From the NCBI GenBank assembly GCA_963844865.1, contig CAWJPY010000003.1, positions 1 through 64,000 on the forward strand: DNA of 64,000 nt, read 5' to 3'. The stretch's first letter is position 1. Each line of letters starts with the position of its first letter. The position numbers and the translations under genes were made by a program. The notes beneath the pieces were generated by a model. That model was not told where the DNA came from. It saw only the letters and a list, made by a program, of their open reading frames with translations, and did no database searches. Shown here in pieces: positions 8,857 to 17,918 of this stretch. This stretch comes from CAWJPY01 sp963844865 (GTDB lineage: Bacteria; Acidobacteriota; Thermoanaerobaculia; Thermoanaerobaculales; Sulfomarinibacteraceae).

Positions 8857-10437
8857 CTACTTGCAGAAGTTCTTCTTGGTGAAGCAGTTGCCCGAGCAGC
8901 AGTCGGCGTCGGTCTCGCAGTACTCCTTGAAGCCGGCGCACTCGCACGCCAGGTCGGCGCCGCTGCAGTCCTGGTCGATGCCGTCGTCGCAGATCTCGGG
9001 CGCCCCTGGGTAGACGGTCCAGTCCGTGTCGTCGCAGTCGCCGTCGTCGACGCACACGCCATCGCCGTCGTTGTCGGTGCAAGTGGCGCAGCCCTCGTTG
9101 ACCTCGCCATCGCAGTCGTTGTCAATGCCGTCGCCGCAATCTTCGGTCGCACCGGGGTTGACCTCGGCGTCGCCGTCATCGCAGTCAACCGGGCTCTGGT
9201 TGGCGCAGTAGGAATCCCCGTCGGCATCGATGCAGGCTGGAGCCCCACCGAGGGCGTCGGCCGCCTGCACCAGGCCCCAGCCGTAGGTGCTGTCGTAGCC
9301 GGCCGTGCCGAGGTCGAGGGCGGTGCTGGTCAGGGCCTGCTTCACCGCGTCCGGGGTGGTCGCGGTGCCGCTGGCGTAGAGCATGGCCGCCACCGCCGCC
9401 ACGTGGGGCGAGGCCATGGAGGTGCCGGTGAAGAAGTAGTAGCCCCACGCCCCGTTCACGTAGGTCTCCTGCAGGACGCCGTCCGGCTGGCCGTCGCCGT
9501 TGTTGTCGGAGGAGGTGCCGCCCGGCGCCATGATGTCCAGGCCGGTCCCGGAGTTGGAGTAGGAGGCGATGACGTTGTTGGAGTCGGTGGCCCCGACGGC
9601 GATGGTGGTCTCATAGATCGCCGGGTAGCCCACGTTCCGCGACCAGCGGTCGTTGCCGGCCGCGCACACCACCGTGACACCGTGGCTGTACGCGTACTCC
9701 AGCGCCGGGTCCACGATGGGATCGTTGGTGGTCCGGGACCTGGCGCTGATGCCGAGGCTCATGTTGATGACGTCGGCGCCACCCTCGTCTACCGCGTAGT
9801 AGATGCCCTCGGCGATGTCGGCGAAGGAGCCGGAGCCGCTGTCGTCCAGCACCTTGACGGGCAGCACGCAGGCGCCGTACGCCATGCCGGCGACCCCGAC
9901 GCCGTTCCCGGTTTCCTGGGCGATGGTGCCGGAGACGTGGGTGCCGTGGCCGTCGCCGTCGGTCGGGTCGGGGTCATCGTTCACGATGTCGTAGCCTCCC
10001 GGGCAGACAGAGGCGATGCCATCCGGCCCCCCCTCTTTCAGCCCGGTGTCGAGCACCGCCACCACCGCTCCGGCGCCGTTTGTCACCTCCCAGGCAGCCT
10101 CGGACTGGATCGCCCTGAGGTGCCACTGGAAGCTGTAGTACGGGTCGTCCGGGGCGTAGAAGGCCTGGGCGATGAAGTTGAGGCCGGCGCGGTGGCCATC
10201 CGCGCGGAAGCGCTGGACCTGGCCCCACTCCCTGCCGGTCTCCACCTTCAGCACCGTCAACCCGGCGTGGGGAAGGACCTTGACGACCTCGAAGCCGGGG
10301 AAGTCGGCGGGCTGGCCCGCCACCACGACCTCGCCGGCGCGGAACGGTGGGCCTCCATCGCCGGGCGCGCCCCAGGCCATCCCGCTGCCGACGAGCACCA
10401 GACCGATGATCGCGATCAGATGGACCAATCTCTTCAT
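8857..10437 (-). CDS. Secreted subtilisin-like (S8) peptidase with MopE-like Cys-rich C-terminus
   Basis: A 526-residue exported serine peptidase. Start ATG 10437 follows AAGGAGG. The signal peptide is residues 1-23 (MKRLVHLIAIIGLVLVGSGM, AWG). A short propeptide is followed by the S8 domain, with Asp130 (VAVLDTG), His164 (GHGTHVSG) and Ser340 (FTGTSMASPHV). After residue ~385 come Cys/Asp-rich MopE-type repeats (DCDDGDAEVNPGATEDCGDG; DNDCDGEVNEGC; CDDTDWTVYPGAPEICDDG), which are calcium- and disulfide-rich surface modules. The final ~25 residues have a separate Cys cluster (DADCCSGNC to the terminal FCK) shared with the protease at 54042. Probably released or surface-attached and used in protein degradation. 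Confidence 0.92.
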   Translation of the reverse strand: MKRLVHLIAIIGLVLVGSGMAWGAPGDGGPPFRAGEVVVAGQPADFPGFEVVKVLPHAGLTVLKVETGREWGQVQRFRADGHRAGLNFIAQAFYAPDDPYYSFQWHLRAIQSEAAWEVTNGAGAVVAVLDTGLKEGGPDGIASVCPGGYDIVNDDPDPTDGDGHGTHVSGTIAQETGNGVGVAGMAYGACVLPVKVLDDSGSGSFADIAEGIYYAVDEGGADVINMSLGISARSRTTNDPIVDPALEYAYSHGVTVVCAAGNDRWSRNVGYPAIYETTIAVGATDSNNVIASYSNSGTGLDIMAPGGTSSDNNGDGQPDGVLQETYVNGAWGYYFFTGTSMASPHVAAVAAMLYASGTATTPDAVKQALTSTALDLGTAGYDSTYGWGLVQAADALGGAPACIDADGDSYCANQSPVDCDDGDAEVNPGATEDCGDGIDNDCDGEVNEGCATCTDNDGDGVCVDDGDCDDTDWTVYPGAPEICDDGIDQDCSGADLACECAGFKEYCETDADCCSGNCFTKKNFCK

Positions 10438-11198
10438 CGCATCCTCCTTCTTGCGCATGATCACGACGGACCGGCCGCCAGATTGCCGACTGCAACTCGC
10501 GCGGCGACCGCCAGACGTCTCCTCGCCTTTGGGGCCGCGACTGCAAGACTTGAGCCAGTCGAGACGACCCGACGCCGGGGGGCGACGCAGCCGGTCAGGC
10601 CCGTGCGCGGCACGCCGGCCGAGACCTCCCCGGCAGCTCATCTGGTTGCCATAAGCTCCTTTTTACCTAGACATTTAAGGTGACGCTCACCGAGGTTCTG
10701 AAGAGGGCTCCGAGCCTGCCACGTGGCGTGCAGCACGGGCGGGACCACTCGACCCGAGGCCCGAGCGGCTCTGCCACCCACGGCAGCCTCGCCACCGGCG
10801 GCAGCCGAGGCCCGGTCAACGGCGGCAGCCGGGAACCGGCGCGGCCGGCGACCCGAGCCGGCCCGGGCCGGCCCGTCCTGCCCCACCGACCGGGGCGCAG
10901 CGACACAGCCCGTGCTCCCGGCGGCGCGATCTCCTGCTCCTCCGCTGGCAAAGCTCTTGCTCTGCGAGGAGGTCGAGCCCAACAGCGGGAGGTGCAGGAG
11001 CGGTCGGAGGACGCGATGTCTGCGGAACCCCCGGCGCCGTGTCGCTCGGCGCCGGCGGTGCCGGCGACCGGTCCAACCCGTGGTGGGATCCGCGGGCCGT
11101 GATGGTCCGGTCCGTGGCCAAGAGGGGGCGCAGCGGTCCGTGGACCGCCCCGCACCCCACGGTGGTTGAGCAACGTCTCGAGACGAAGGAGCAGACAG
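10438..11198. other. Divergent gap between subtilase and M6 protease genes, 761 nt
   Basis: No gene is supported here. The only AT-rich patch, at about 10650-10682, holds on the minus strand an ideal AAAAAGGAG before ATG, but the resulting frame is four codons (MATR stop), so it may be a leader peptide or a gene remnant. Positions 10770-10840 contain GGCGGCAGCC-type repeats resembling the tracts found after stop codons elsewhere. Several GC-rich hairpins are possible, but no known riboswitch class could be matched. Confidence 0.4.
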
Positions 11199-13994
11199 AT
11201 GAAACGGAGCAACGGCAACGAACGGCGGCGACCGGCCGCCGGACCACTCGCAGCGTGGATCCTCATCGCGACGTCGGCACTCGTCATCACCCTCTCGTCC
11301 ACCGCGGAGGCGGTGAAGGCGTACCCCAAGGTCTTCACCCGCTACCAGCCCGACGGCACCCCCGTGGCGGTCCGGATGATCGGCGACGAGCGGCTCGTCT
11401 TCCACGAGACCGCGGACGGCTACACGATCCTCCGCCGCAGCGACGGCTGGTGGGTGTACGCCGACCCCGCCTCGGCCGGGCAGACAGCGCTCCGCCCGAC
11501 CGGGCTGCGCGCCGGTGTCGATGCCGTACCGAGCGGCTGGGCACGGCACGTCCGGCCGCTCATCGACCCCGGCGCCCTGCGCATCCCGTTCGACATCTCC
11601 CACGACGGGTCCATCGCGGACCTCTTCCTGGCCAACGGCTTCGGCACCGGGCCGGGGGCGCGACCGACCTCGTCCGACCTCGCCGCCACGATCCTGGAGG
11701 CGGCGACCCTCGACGTCCCGGTGCTGGTGATCCTGGTGGAGTTTGCGGACTGGCCGCACACCTCGGGCCGCGGCAGGTCGCTGGCCGACGAGCCCGACTA
11801 CGAGCCCATCGAGGGGCGGCCCAACGACTCGGCCACGTGGTATGACCTGTTCAACGACGTCAGCGTGGTTGGAGGCCTCAACCACTACTTCAACGAGGCC
11901 AGCTACGGCCAGATGCAGTGGCGGGTGGAGGTCGCCGCCAACAGCTCCGCCGGCGGCCACATGGTCAACGACGGCTGGTACACCAACCCCGAGACCATGG
12001 CCTACTGGGGCACTGACAAGCTGCAGGGGTCGTACTGCAACAGCGACATGGAGAACGACCAGATCTACGACCTGGTGGCGTGGGCCATCGGCGCCGCCGA
12101 CCCGGACGTGGACTACGCGAAGTACGACACCGACGGCGACGGCGAGATCAGCGACGCCGAGCTCATGGTGTTCGTGATCCACTCCCGACCGGGCCAGGAG
12201 TACTTCGGCGACGACTGCTGGGGGGCGGACCCCCAGCACCACATCTGGTCCCACCAGTGGACTCTGCACACGCGGGTCCAGACGGAGGACGGCGTCGCCT
12301 TCCCCGGCCGCCACAGCTACTCCCTGAACCCCGAGTTCGAGCCGGCCTTCGACACCCGCACGGAGCCCTGGTCGGTGGTGGACAAGTGGTTCGCCGTCGG
12401 CGTGTACGCCCACGAGGCGTTCCACACCCTCGGCGCCCCGGACCTGTACGACTACGGCTACGACGCCAACGTGGCGGGCGAGTGGGACCTCATGGACAAC
12501 GGCAGCTACAACGGCAGCCCATCCAGCACCCGCCCCTCGCACATGGGCACGCCGCTCAAGCTCGACATCGAGCTCCGGGGGGGCGACGACAGCTACGGGT
12601 GGATCTTCGAGGAGGAGGTCACCGACCTGACCGTGGGCGGGGCGCACGATGAGGGCGGCTACCGGATCGACGCCCTCGGGGGCGGCTCCCACGCCAACGT
12701 GATGCACCGGCTGATCGCACCCACCGACGACCGGGAGTGGTTCGTGCTCGAGAACCGGGCGCCGGTGGGCGACTACGAGCCCTATCTGCCCGAGTTCGGC
12801 ATCCTGGTCTGGCACCGCGACCTCGACGGCTCCCGCGACAACTGGCCGTACCGCGCCGCCGTGGAGCGAGCCGGGTGGGCGAACACCGCCACCGGCCTCA
12901 ACACCGCCACGGCCGGGGCCGCGCTCTCCCTCGACGACGAGGAGACCGAGCTGACGCCGGGCTCCGACCCCGACAACGCCCTCAACGACGACACGCCGTC
13001 GGGCCTGCTCGACGTGCGCTGCGTCGGGGCCGAGACCTCGAGCATGCCGTACGCGTACGGCGATCTGAGCGGCCCGGACGTGGACTACGCCGGCAGCACG
13101 GTGAGCGACGAAGTGGGCGACCAGGACGGCTTCCTCGACAACGGCGAGACGGTGGAGCTCGGGGTCAGTGTGCGGAACTCCGAGTGCGCCACCGAGTCGG
13201 CCTCGGACGTCCAGATCGAGCTGGCCGTGGATGAGGCGAGCGACATCCCGGCGGCGGCGGTCACCATCGGGCCGACGAGCGTCACCCTCGGCGAGCTCGC
13301 GCCGGGCTCCACCCTCGAGCACCCCTTCACCGTCACCCTGGCCTGTGATCCCGACGGCTACCGGGGCCGCAGCATCACCTTCCGCTACACCCTCACCGGC
13401 AACTTCGAGCCCCTCACCGGGACCTTCGTCAAGGTGACCGACCGCGACGTCATCTTCTCGGACGACATGGAAATCAACCGGATGGGCACCCTGTGGTCGG
13501 GAACCACGGAGCGTGATGTGAGCGCCTGCATCGATGCCGGGGGCCACGGCGAGTGGACCTGGTCGACGGAGCGGGCCCACAGCGGCAGCCATAGCTACCA
13601 CACGCCCGTGGGCGGCGACGGCCTGACCTTCCCCGACCCCGAGGAGTCCCTCGTGGGGCCCGCCATCACCGTTCCGCCGGGGGTCGGGCTCAGGGAGCTC
13701 AGCTTCTGGCACGCCGCCGACATCCCGTGCTCCGGCAGCACCCGCGCCCGGCTGTGGGTGTCCACCGACGACGGCCTCACCTGGTCCCGCGTCGAGTCGT
13801 TCTACAAGGACGGCGGCGACCTGGAGTGGGAGCAGACCCGCGTGCCCCTGACCGGGCTCGTGGGGGCGACGTCGCTGCGCTTCAAGTTCGTGATGTACAC
13901 CTACGAGTGCTGGACCGACTGCGTGGGAACACATGGCTGGTACGTCGACGACGTCCGAGTGCTCGGCGACGAGCTCGACAGCTGCGGGGAGTGA
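11199..13994 (+). CDS. Secreted M6 family metalloprotease (immune inhibitor A-like)
   Basis: A 931-residue exported zinc protease. ATG 11199 has a GGAG site upstream. A long Arg-rich N-terminus (MKRSNGNERRR) precedes the hydrophobic signal (AAWILIATSALVITLSSTAEA). A propeptide with YKVFTRYQPDGT-like features follows (AYPKVFTRYQPDGTPVAVRM). The zinc site is H405-E-A-F-H409 in YAHEAFHTLGAPDLYDYG, the M6 pattern with a downstream Asp ligand. Before it is a calcium-type loop DTDGDGEISDAEL. The C-terminal ~400 residues look like beta-sandwich modules, including a CARDB-like region (NGETVELGVSVRN) and a late domain ending FKFVMYTYECWTDCVGTHGW. Likely substrates are environmental or host proteins. 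It lies head-to-head with the subtilase. Confidence 0.92.
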   Translation: MKRSNGNERRRPAAGPLAAWILIATSALVITLSSTAEAVKAYPKVFTRYQPDGTPVAVRMIGDERLVFHETADGYTILRRSDGWWVYADPASAGQTALRPTGLRAGVDAVPSGWARHVRPLIDPGALRIPFDISHDGSIADLFLANGFGTGPGARPTSSDLAATILEAATLDVPVLVILVEFADWPHTSGRGRSLADEPDYEPIEGRPNDSATWYDLFNDVSVVGGLNHYFNEASYGQMQWRVEVAANSSAGGHMVNDGWYTNPETMAYWGTDKLQGSYCNSDMENDQIYDLVAWAIGAADPDVDYAKYDTDGDGEISDAELMVFVIHSRPGQEYFGDDCWGADPQHHIWSHQWTLHTRVQTEDGVAFPGRHSYSLNPEFEPAFDTRTEPWSVVDKWFAVGVYAHEAFHTLGAPDLYDYGYDANVAGEWDLMDNGSYNGSPSSTRPSHMGTPLKLDIELRGGDDSYGWIFEEEVTDLTVGGAHDEGGYRIDALGGGSHANVMHRLIAPTDDREWFVLENRAPVGDYEPYLPEFGILVWHRDLDGSRDNWPYRAAVERAGWANTATGLNTATAGAALSLDDEETELTPGSDPDNALNDDTPSGLLDVRCVGAETSSMPYAYGDLSGPDVDYAGSTVSDEVGDQDGFLDNGETVELGVSVRNSECATESASDVQIELAVDEASDIPAAAVTIGPTSVTLGELAPGSTLEHPFTVTLACDPDGYRGRSITFRYTLTGNFEPLTGTFVKVTDRDVIFSDDMEINRMGTLWSGTTERDVSACIDAGGHGEWTWSTERAHSGSHSYHTPVGGDGLTFPDPEESLVGPAITVPPGVGLRELSFWHAADIPCSGSTRARLWVSTDDGLTWSRVESFYKDGGDLEWEQTRVPLTGLVGATSLRFKFVMYTYECWTDCVGTHGWYVDDVRVLGDELDSCGE

Positions 13995-14026
13995 CCGGGA
14001 GCTCGCGTCATGTGACCCGACGAGAC

Positions 14027-14058
14027 GACCCGCCCCGCCCTCGAGGCGCGGGCGGGTC
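14027..14058 (+). terminator. Inverted repeat after the M6 protease gene
   Basis: GACCCGCC (14027-14034) pairs with GGCGGGTC (14051-14058) around an internal CCGCCCTCGAGGCGCGG segment that can extend the stem. It lies 33 nt after the stop codon and has no clear T-tract, so it may terminate poorly or act as a 3' stabilising hairpin. Confidence 0.4.
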
Positions 14059-14205
14059 GCACCGTTCCCCCCGCCCGGCAGCGATCCGTTCATGGGGTAG
14101 AATGCCGGGAAATCCGGGACCCCCATGTGCAGCACCGCATCGCCTCGCGACGTGTCGCGCTGGGCGTCGGCATCGGACGCGGGAGGACCCGAGGGGGAGG
14201 ACATC

Positions 14206-14835
14206 GTGAGGGTGGTGATCTTCGGCTCCACCGGGGGAACGGGACGGCTCCTGGTCGAGCAGGCCCTGGATCAGGGTCACCACGTCACCGCGCAGGCCCG
14301 CACGCCGGAGAAGCTCGTGGGCCTCGCGCACCCGGGCCTGTCGATCGCCCGGGGTGACGTGCTCGACCCGGCGGACGTGGAACGGGCGGTGGCAGGGCAG
14401 GATGCGGTCCTGTGCGCCATCGGCGCGGGTGCCGAACGGACGACGCTGCGCGAGGACGGAACGCGCAACATCGTCGCCGCCATGGAGAAGGAGGGGGTCT
14501 CGCGCCTGGTGTGCCTCAGCTCCCTGGGCGTGGGGGACAGTCGCGCCAACCTGTCGTTCTTCACCAGGTACGTCATCGTCGCCATCTTCCTGCGCCATGC
14601 GTTCGCCGATCACGAACGCCAGGAGGCCGTGGTCAGGGGATCCTCGTTGGACTGGACCATCGTCCGGCCCCCTCACCTGAGGGACGGCCCGCGCACGGGG
14701 TCGTACCGGCACGGCTTCCCCCCGACCGACCACGACATCAAGGGCTGGATCTCGCGCGCCGACGTGGCCGACTTCATGCTGAAGCAGCTCACCGATGACA
14801 CCTCCGTGCGCCGAGCCCTCGGGGTGTCGTACTAG
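14206..14835 (+). CDS. NAD(P)-binding oxidoreductase, NmrA/atypical SDR type
   Basis: A 209-residue Rossmann-fold protein of the atypical short-chain dehydrogenase group. The dinucleotide-binding motif VVIFGSTGGTGRLLVEQAL is at the N-terminus. The middle has VERAVAGQDAVLCAIG and VSRLVCLSSLGVGDS, and the C-terminus has LDWTIVRPPHLRDGPRTG and ISRADVADFMLKQL, as in the SDR_a5/NmrA group. The usual YxxxK is absent, consistent with atypical members that sense NAD(P) or act on flavins or quinones. I chose GTG 14206 because GGGGGAGG sits just upstream and the fold starts there; an in-frame ATG at 14125 would add an unlikely Ser-rich extension. It is followed 10 nt later by the DUF2938 fragment. Confidence 0.85.
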   Translation: MRVVIFGSTGGTGRLLVEQALDQGHHVTAQARTPEKLVGLAHPGLSIARGDVLDPADVERAVAGQDAVLCAIGAGAERTTLREDGTRNIVAAMEKEGVSRLVCLSSLGVGDSRANLSFFTRYVIVAIFLRHAFADHERQEAVVRGSSLDWTIVRPPHLRDGPRTGSYRHGFPPTDHDIKGWISRADVADFMLKQLTDDTSVRRALGVSY

Positions 14836-14845
14836 GAGCGCCGGC

Positions 14846-15148
14846 ATGATGGGAGGGACCGCCGTGGCGATCGTGCTCGCGGCTTGCGCCGGGGTCGCCG
14901 CCACGGTGACCATGGACCTGCTGGGCAGCGCCGCCCGTCGGGCCGGTCTCGTCAGGGGTGCGGAGGGGCGGTGGGTCGGCCGCTGGTACCTGGGCATCGC
15001 CCGAGGCCGACTCACCCATGCGGACATCGCGGTCGCCGACGGAGGGCCCCCCGGTTTCCTCACTCGGCGCGGAGGACCTGGTTGGGATCGACGCGAGCCG
15101 CACGGAGCGCCGGCACCGCACCGGCCACCACGGCAACGGCGAGCATGA
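14846..15148 (+). pseudogene. DUF2938-like membrane protein, 3' truncated
   Basis: The first ~70 residues resemble the N-terminal half of DUF2938 membrane proteins: a transmembrane segment (GTAVAIVLAACAGVAATVTM), MDLLGSAARRAGL, then VGRWYLGIARGRLTHADIA. Family members are about 160 residues with four membrane segments. Here similarity ends near 15050. The reading frame then runs antisense into the 3' end of the ADOP permease gene and stops at 15148. The remaining transmembrane half is missing, so the permease gene's arrival or a deletion probably removed it. GGAG precedes the ATG at 14846, and the spacing suggests it was once in an operon with the upstream oxidoreductase. Confidence 0.6.
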
Positions 15149-17558
15149 TCAGGGCGCTCGCGAGCACGTAGGCCGCGGTCAGCGAGCCGAGGCCGTAGAG
15201 CTGACTGGCGATCACGCGGACGGTGAGGAAGAGCAGCAGGGCGCCCCCCGCCAGCCCGAAGAGCACGAGCTTCAGCGCCTCCCTCATGACCAGCCCCACC
15301 AGGTCCCGCCACCTGGCGCCGAAGGCCACCCGCACGCTGAGCTCCCGCCGTCGTTGGGCCACGTTGTGGGACATGATGGCGAACACGCCGGCGGTCGACA
15401 GGAGCACCGCCACCACCGCGAACAGCCCTACCAAGAGCAGGTTGAACCGCCGCCCCCGCGTGGTGGCCGCCAGGAGGTCGTCCATGGTCTGGACGTTGGC
15501 GATGGGCAGCAGCGGGTCGACGTCGAGGACCAGCCTCCGGATGCCCGGCACCAGGGCCGTGGGGGCCCCCGCCGCACGCACCACCAGCTTGGAGTCGTAG
15601 TACGGAAAGACCTGGTACGGGAAGTACGCCTCCGGCAGCGGACGCCGATCCGGGCCCCACTGGCGCACGTCCTCCACCACGCCGATCACCACGGCCGACC
15701 ACGCGGCCGGCGCGCCGTTCTCGCGGAACCCCCTGCCGATGGGGTCCTCCCCCGGCCAGTAGGCATCCACGAACGCGCGGTTCACGACCGCCACCCGCTC
15801 GCTGGAGGTCCCCTCGTCCCAGCCCATGGTGCGGCCGGCGCGCAGCGGAATGCCCATGGCCTCGAAGTAGCCCGGGCTCACGTAGGAGAACTCGGTCAAC
15901 GGGCCGAGCACGTCGGGGTCGTAGTCCTGGCCGTCCACCAGGACCCAGCCGTTGGTGCCGCCGTCCAGCGGCAGCTTGGAGGTGACTCCGGCTCCCAGCG
16001 CCCCCGGCATGGCCTCGAGACGCTCCAGGAGGCGGGCCCAGAAGTCGACCTTCGCGTGGTCGTCCTTGTAGCGCGTCCCGGCCAGGGCGATGCCCGCGGT
16101 GATGACGTGATCCCGGTCGAAGACCTGGGGCGTCTCGATCACGTTCCGGTAGCTCGAGAGCAGGAGCATGGCGCCGTTGGTCAGCATGAAGGCCAGCGCG
16201 AGCTGGGCCATGGCCAGCCGCCGCAGCACCTTCTTCCGCGCCGCCCCCTGGGTGGTGGTGGCGCTGCCCTCCTTGAGGCTCGTGAGCGGGTCCGCATGGG
16301 ACGCCGACAGGGCCGGCACGAGGCCGCAGGCGATCCCGGCCAGGACCGTGAGCACCACCGAGAACAGGAGCACGCCGTTGTCCAGGGCGATGCCGGCGAC
16401 CCGCGGCACCTCCGGAGGCATGGTGCCCTTGAGCAGGTTGATGCACCAGCTCCCCAGCAGCACCCCGACGGCGCCCCCGAGCAACGCCAGCACCAGGCTC
16501 TCGATGATCGTCTGGGTGGCGAGGCGCGCCCGGCTGGCCCCCAGGCTGGCACGGATCGCCAGCTCCCGCTGCCGTCCGGTCCCCCGCGCCAGCAGCAGGC
16601 TGGCCACGTTGGCGATGGCGATCAGCAGCACCAGGCCGACGCCGCCGAACAGGACCAGGAGCTCCCCCGTGACGCGGCCCACGACCTGCTCCTCGAACGG
16701 CCTCAGCCAAACCTGGATCCGGGCATTGGAGTCGGGGTACGCGCTCTGCAGCCGGGCCGCGATGCTCCTCATCTCGGCCTGGGCGGCCTCGCGCGTGACG
16801 CCGCGGGCCAACCTCCCGACGGCCAGCAGGCTGTGCCACTTGCGGCCTTCGGGACCGAGCTGGTTCGGCGACGCGACCAGGGGGGCCCACAGCTCGAGGG
16901 AGCTGGCTCGCGCCCAGGGCGTGAGCTGCTCGAAGCGCGGCGGCATGACGCCGACCACCACGTACCGCTCCCCGTTGATGAGGATCGCGCGGCCCAGGAC
17001 GCCTGGATCGGCCTGGTAGCGGCGCCGCCAGAGCCCGTCGCTGAGGACGACGACCCGGCTCTCGTTCCGGACCTCGTCGTCGGTGAAGAGGCGTCCGACG
17101 GCGGGCTGAACGGCGAAGGCCCGCAGCACGCCGGCCGTCGCCTTCACGCCCTGGACGCGCTCCGGATCGCCGTCCCCGCCCAGGTTGAAGGAGCCCGGCG
17201 TGTACGTCCCGAAGGCCTCGAAGCAGGAGCTCTGCTCCCGGTGATCGACGAAGTCCAGGTAGGAGTAAGGTCGCGCACGTCCGGGAACGGTGTCGGGCTC
17301 ACTGCCGTTGACGTCCGTCTCCCACACCTGGACCAGGCGCTCGGGCTCGGGGTAGGGCAGCGGGTTCAGGAGCAGCGCCTTGACGAAGCTGAAGATGGCC
17401 ACGTTGGGCCCGATCCCGACGGCGAGGGTCAGAATCACCACCAGGTTGACGGCGGGCCTTCTCACGACCTGGCGCAGGGCGTGGCGCCAGTCCCCGGCCA
17501 GGCCGCTCATGTGGAGCGATTCGCCTCGGGTGCCCGTCCGGTCGTGCCTGTCCGCCAT
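15060..17558 (-). CDS. ADOP-type ABC transporter permease (MacB/FtsX fold)
   Basis: An 832-residue membrane protein of the acidobacterial duplicated orphan permease type. The family hallmark is visible near residue 40: LTLAVGIGPNVAIFSFVKAL, then LNPLPYPEPERLVQVWE. A periplasmic MacB_PCD domain (~70-290) contains VVVLSDGLWRRRYQADPGVL and INGERYVVVGVMPP. A first FtsX block (~300-420), a second MacB_PCD (~450-680) and a second FtsX block (~700-832) follow, ending AALRAARVDPNQVLRAE. No ATPase gene is adjacent, as is typical for these orphans, so substrate and partner are unknown. Start ATG 17558 follows GGGGGAGG. These paralogues are strongly expanded in Acidobacteriota, which is the main taxonomic hint in the window. 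Confidence 0.92.
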   Translation of the reverse strand: MADRHDRTGTRGESLHMSGLAGDWRHALRQVVRRPAVNLVVILTLAVGIGPNVAIFSFVKALLLNPLPYPEPERLVQVWETDVNGSEPDTVPGRARPYSYLDFVDHREQSSCFEAFGTYTPGSFNLGGDGDPERVQGVKATAGVLRAFAVQPAVGRLFTDDEVRNESRVVVLSDGLWRRRYQADPGVLGRAILINGERYVVVGVMPPRFEQLTPWARASSLELWAPLVASPNQLGPEGRKWHSLLAVGRLARGVTREAAQAEMRSIAARLQSAYPDSNARIQVWLRPFEEQVVGRVTGELLVLFGGVGLVLLIAIANVASLLLARGTGRQRELAIRASLGASRARLATQTIIESLVLALLGGAVGVLLGSWCINLLKGTMPPEVPRVAGIALDNGVLLFSVVLTVLAGIACGLVPALSASHADPLTSLKEGSATTTQGAARKKVLRRLAMAQLALAFMLTNGAMLLLSSYRNVIETPQVFDRDHVITAGIALAGTRYKDDHAKVDFWARLLERLEAMPGALGAGVTSKLPLDGGTNGWVLVDGQDYDPDVLGPLTEFSYVSPGYFEAMGIPLRAGRTMGWDEGTSSERVAVVNRAFVDAYWPGEDPIGRGFRENGAPAAWSAVVIGVVEDVRQWGPDRRPLPEAYFPYQVFPYYDSKLVVRAAGAPTALVPGIRRLVLDVDPLLPIANVQTMDDLLAATTRGRRFNLLLVGLFAVVAVLLSTAGVFAIMSHNVAQRRRELSVRVAFGARWRDLVGLVMREALKLVLFGLAGGALLLFLTVRVIASQLYGLGSLTAAYVLASALIMLAVAVVAGAVPALRAARVDPNQVLRAE

Positions 17559-17918
17559 GCGTCCTCCCCCTGGATCGTCGCCGAGCCACGTTCCGCACCG
17601 CCCATCTCGTCATCCCGTCGGCTCGCTGCCGCTGTTTGCAAGGACCACACCACCACTGGTGCACGCCATGTCGAGGCGAGACGGGTGCGCTGTCCGCCCC
17701 TGGGAAGGCCCTGTCCGGTTCCGCACATCCGGCGCCGGCCTTGTCCGCACCCCGTGTTCGGAGTACGAATCTCCCAGTGTCGGTCTCCCTCGCGACGCGC
17801 GCACGCTCTGCGTTCGACCTACGGGTCTGCGGCACCCGGGTTTTCGTCTGGGAAGTCGGTGGGCGTCTCCACGGTCCGGCTCGGCCACGCGGGGAGGCGC
17901 GGGGCCACCAGGGCCGTA
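17559..17918. other. Intergenic region upstream of ADOP permease, 360 nt
   Basis: This lies between the S9 peptidase stop and the permease start, both on the minus strand. I see no supported gene, promoter or repeat. A short palindrome-like ACCACCACTGGTG is at about 17648-17660. Low-complexity GC sequence fills the rest. Confidence 0.4.

Noticed and set aside
10440..10680. Cyclic-di-GMP or other riboswitch upstream of the subtilase gene
   Set aside because: An AAAG-containing hairpin region looked suggestive, but the conserved core of GEMM-type or other known classes could not be matched.
10638..14231. Open frame of 1197 codons on the minus strand
   Set aside because: Antisense shadow of the M6 metalloprotease; no domain or signal, and the protease frame has HEAFH and a signal peptide.
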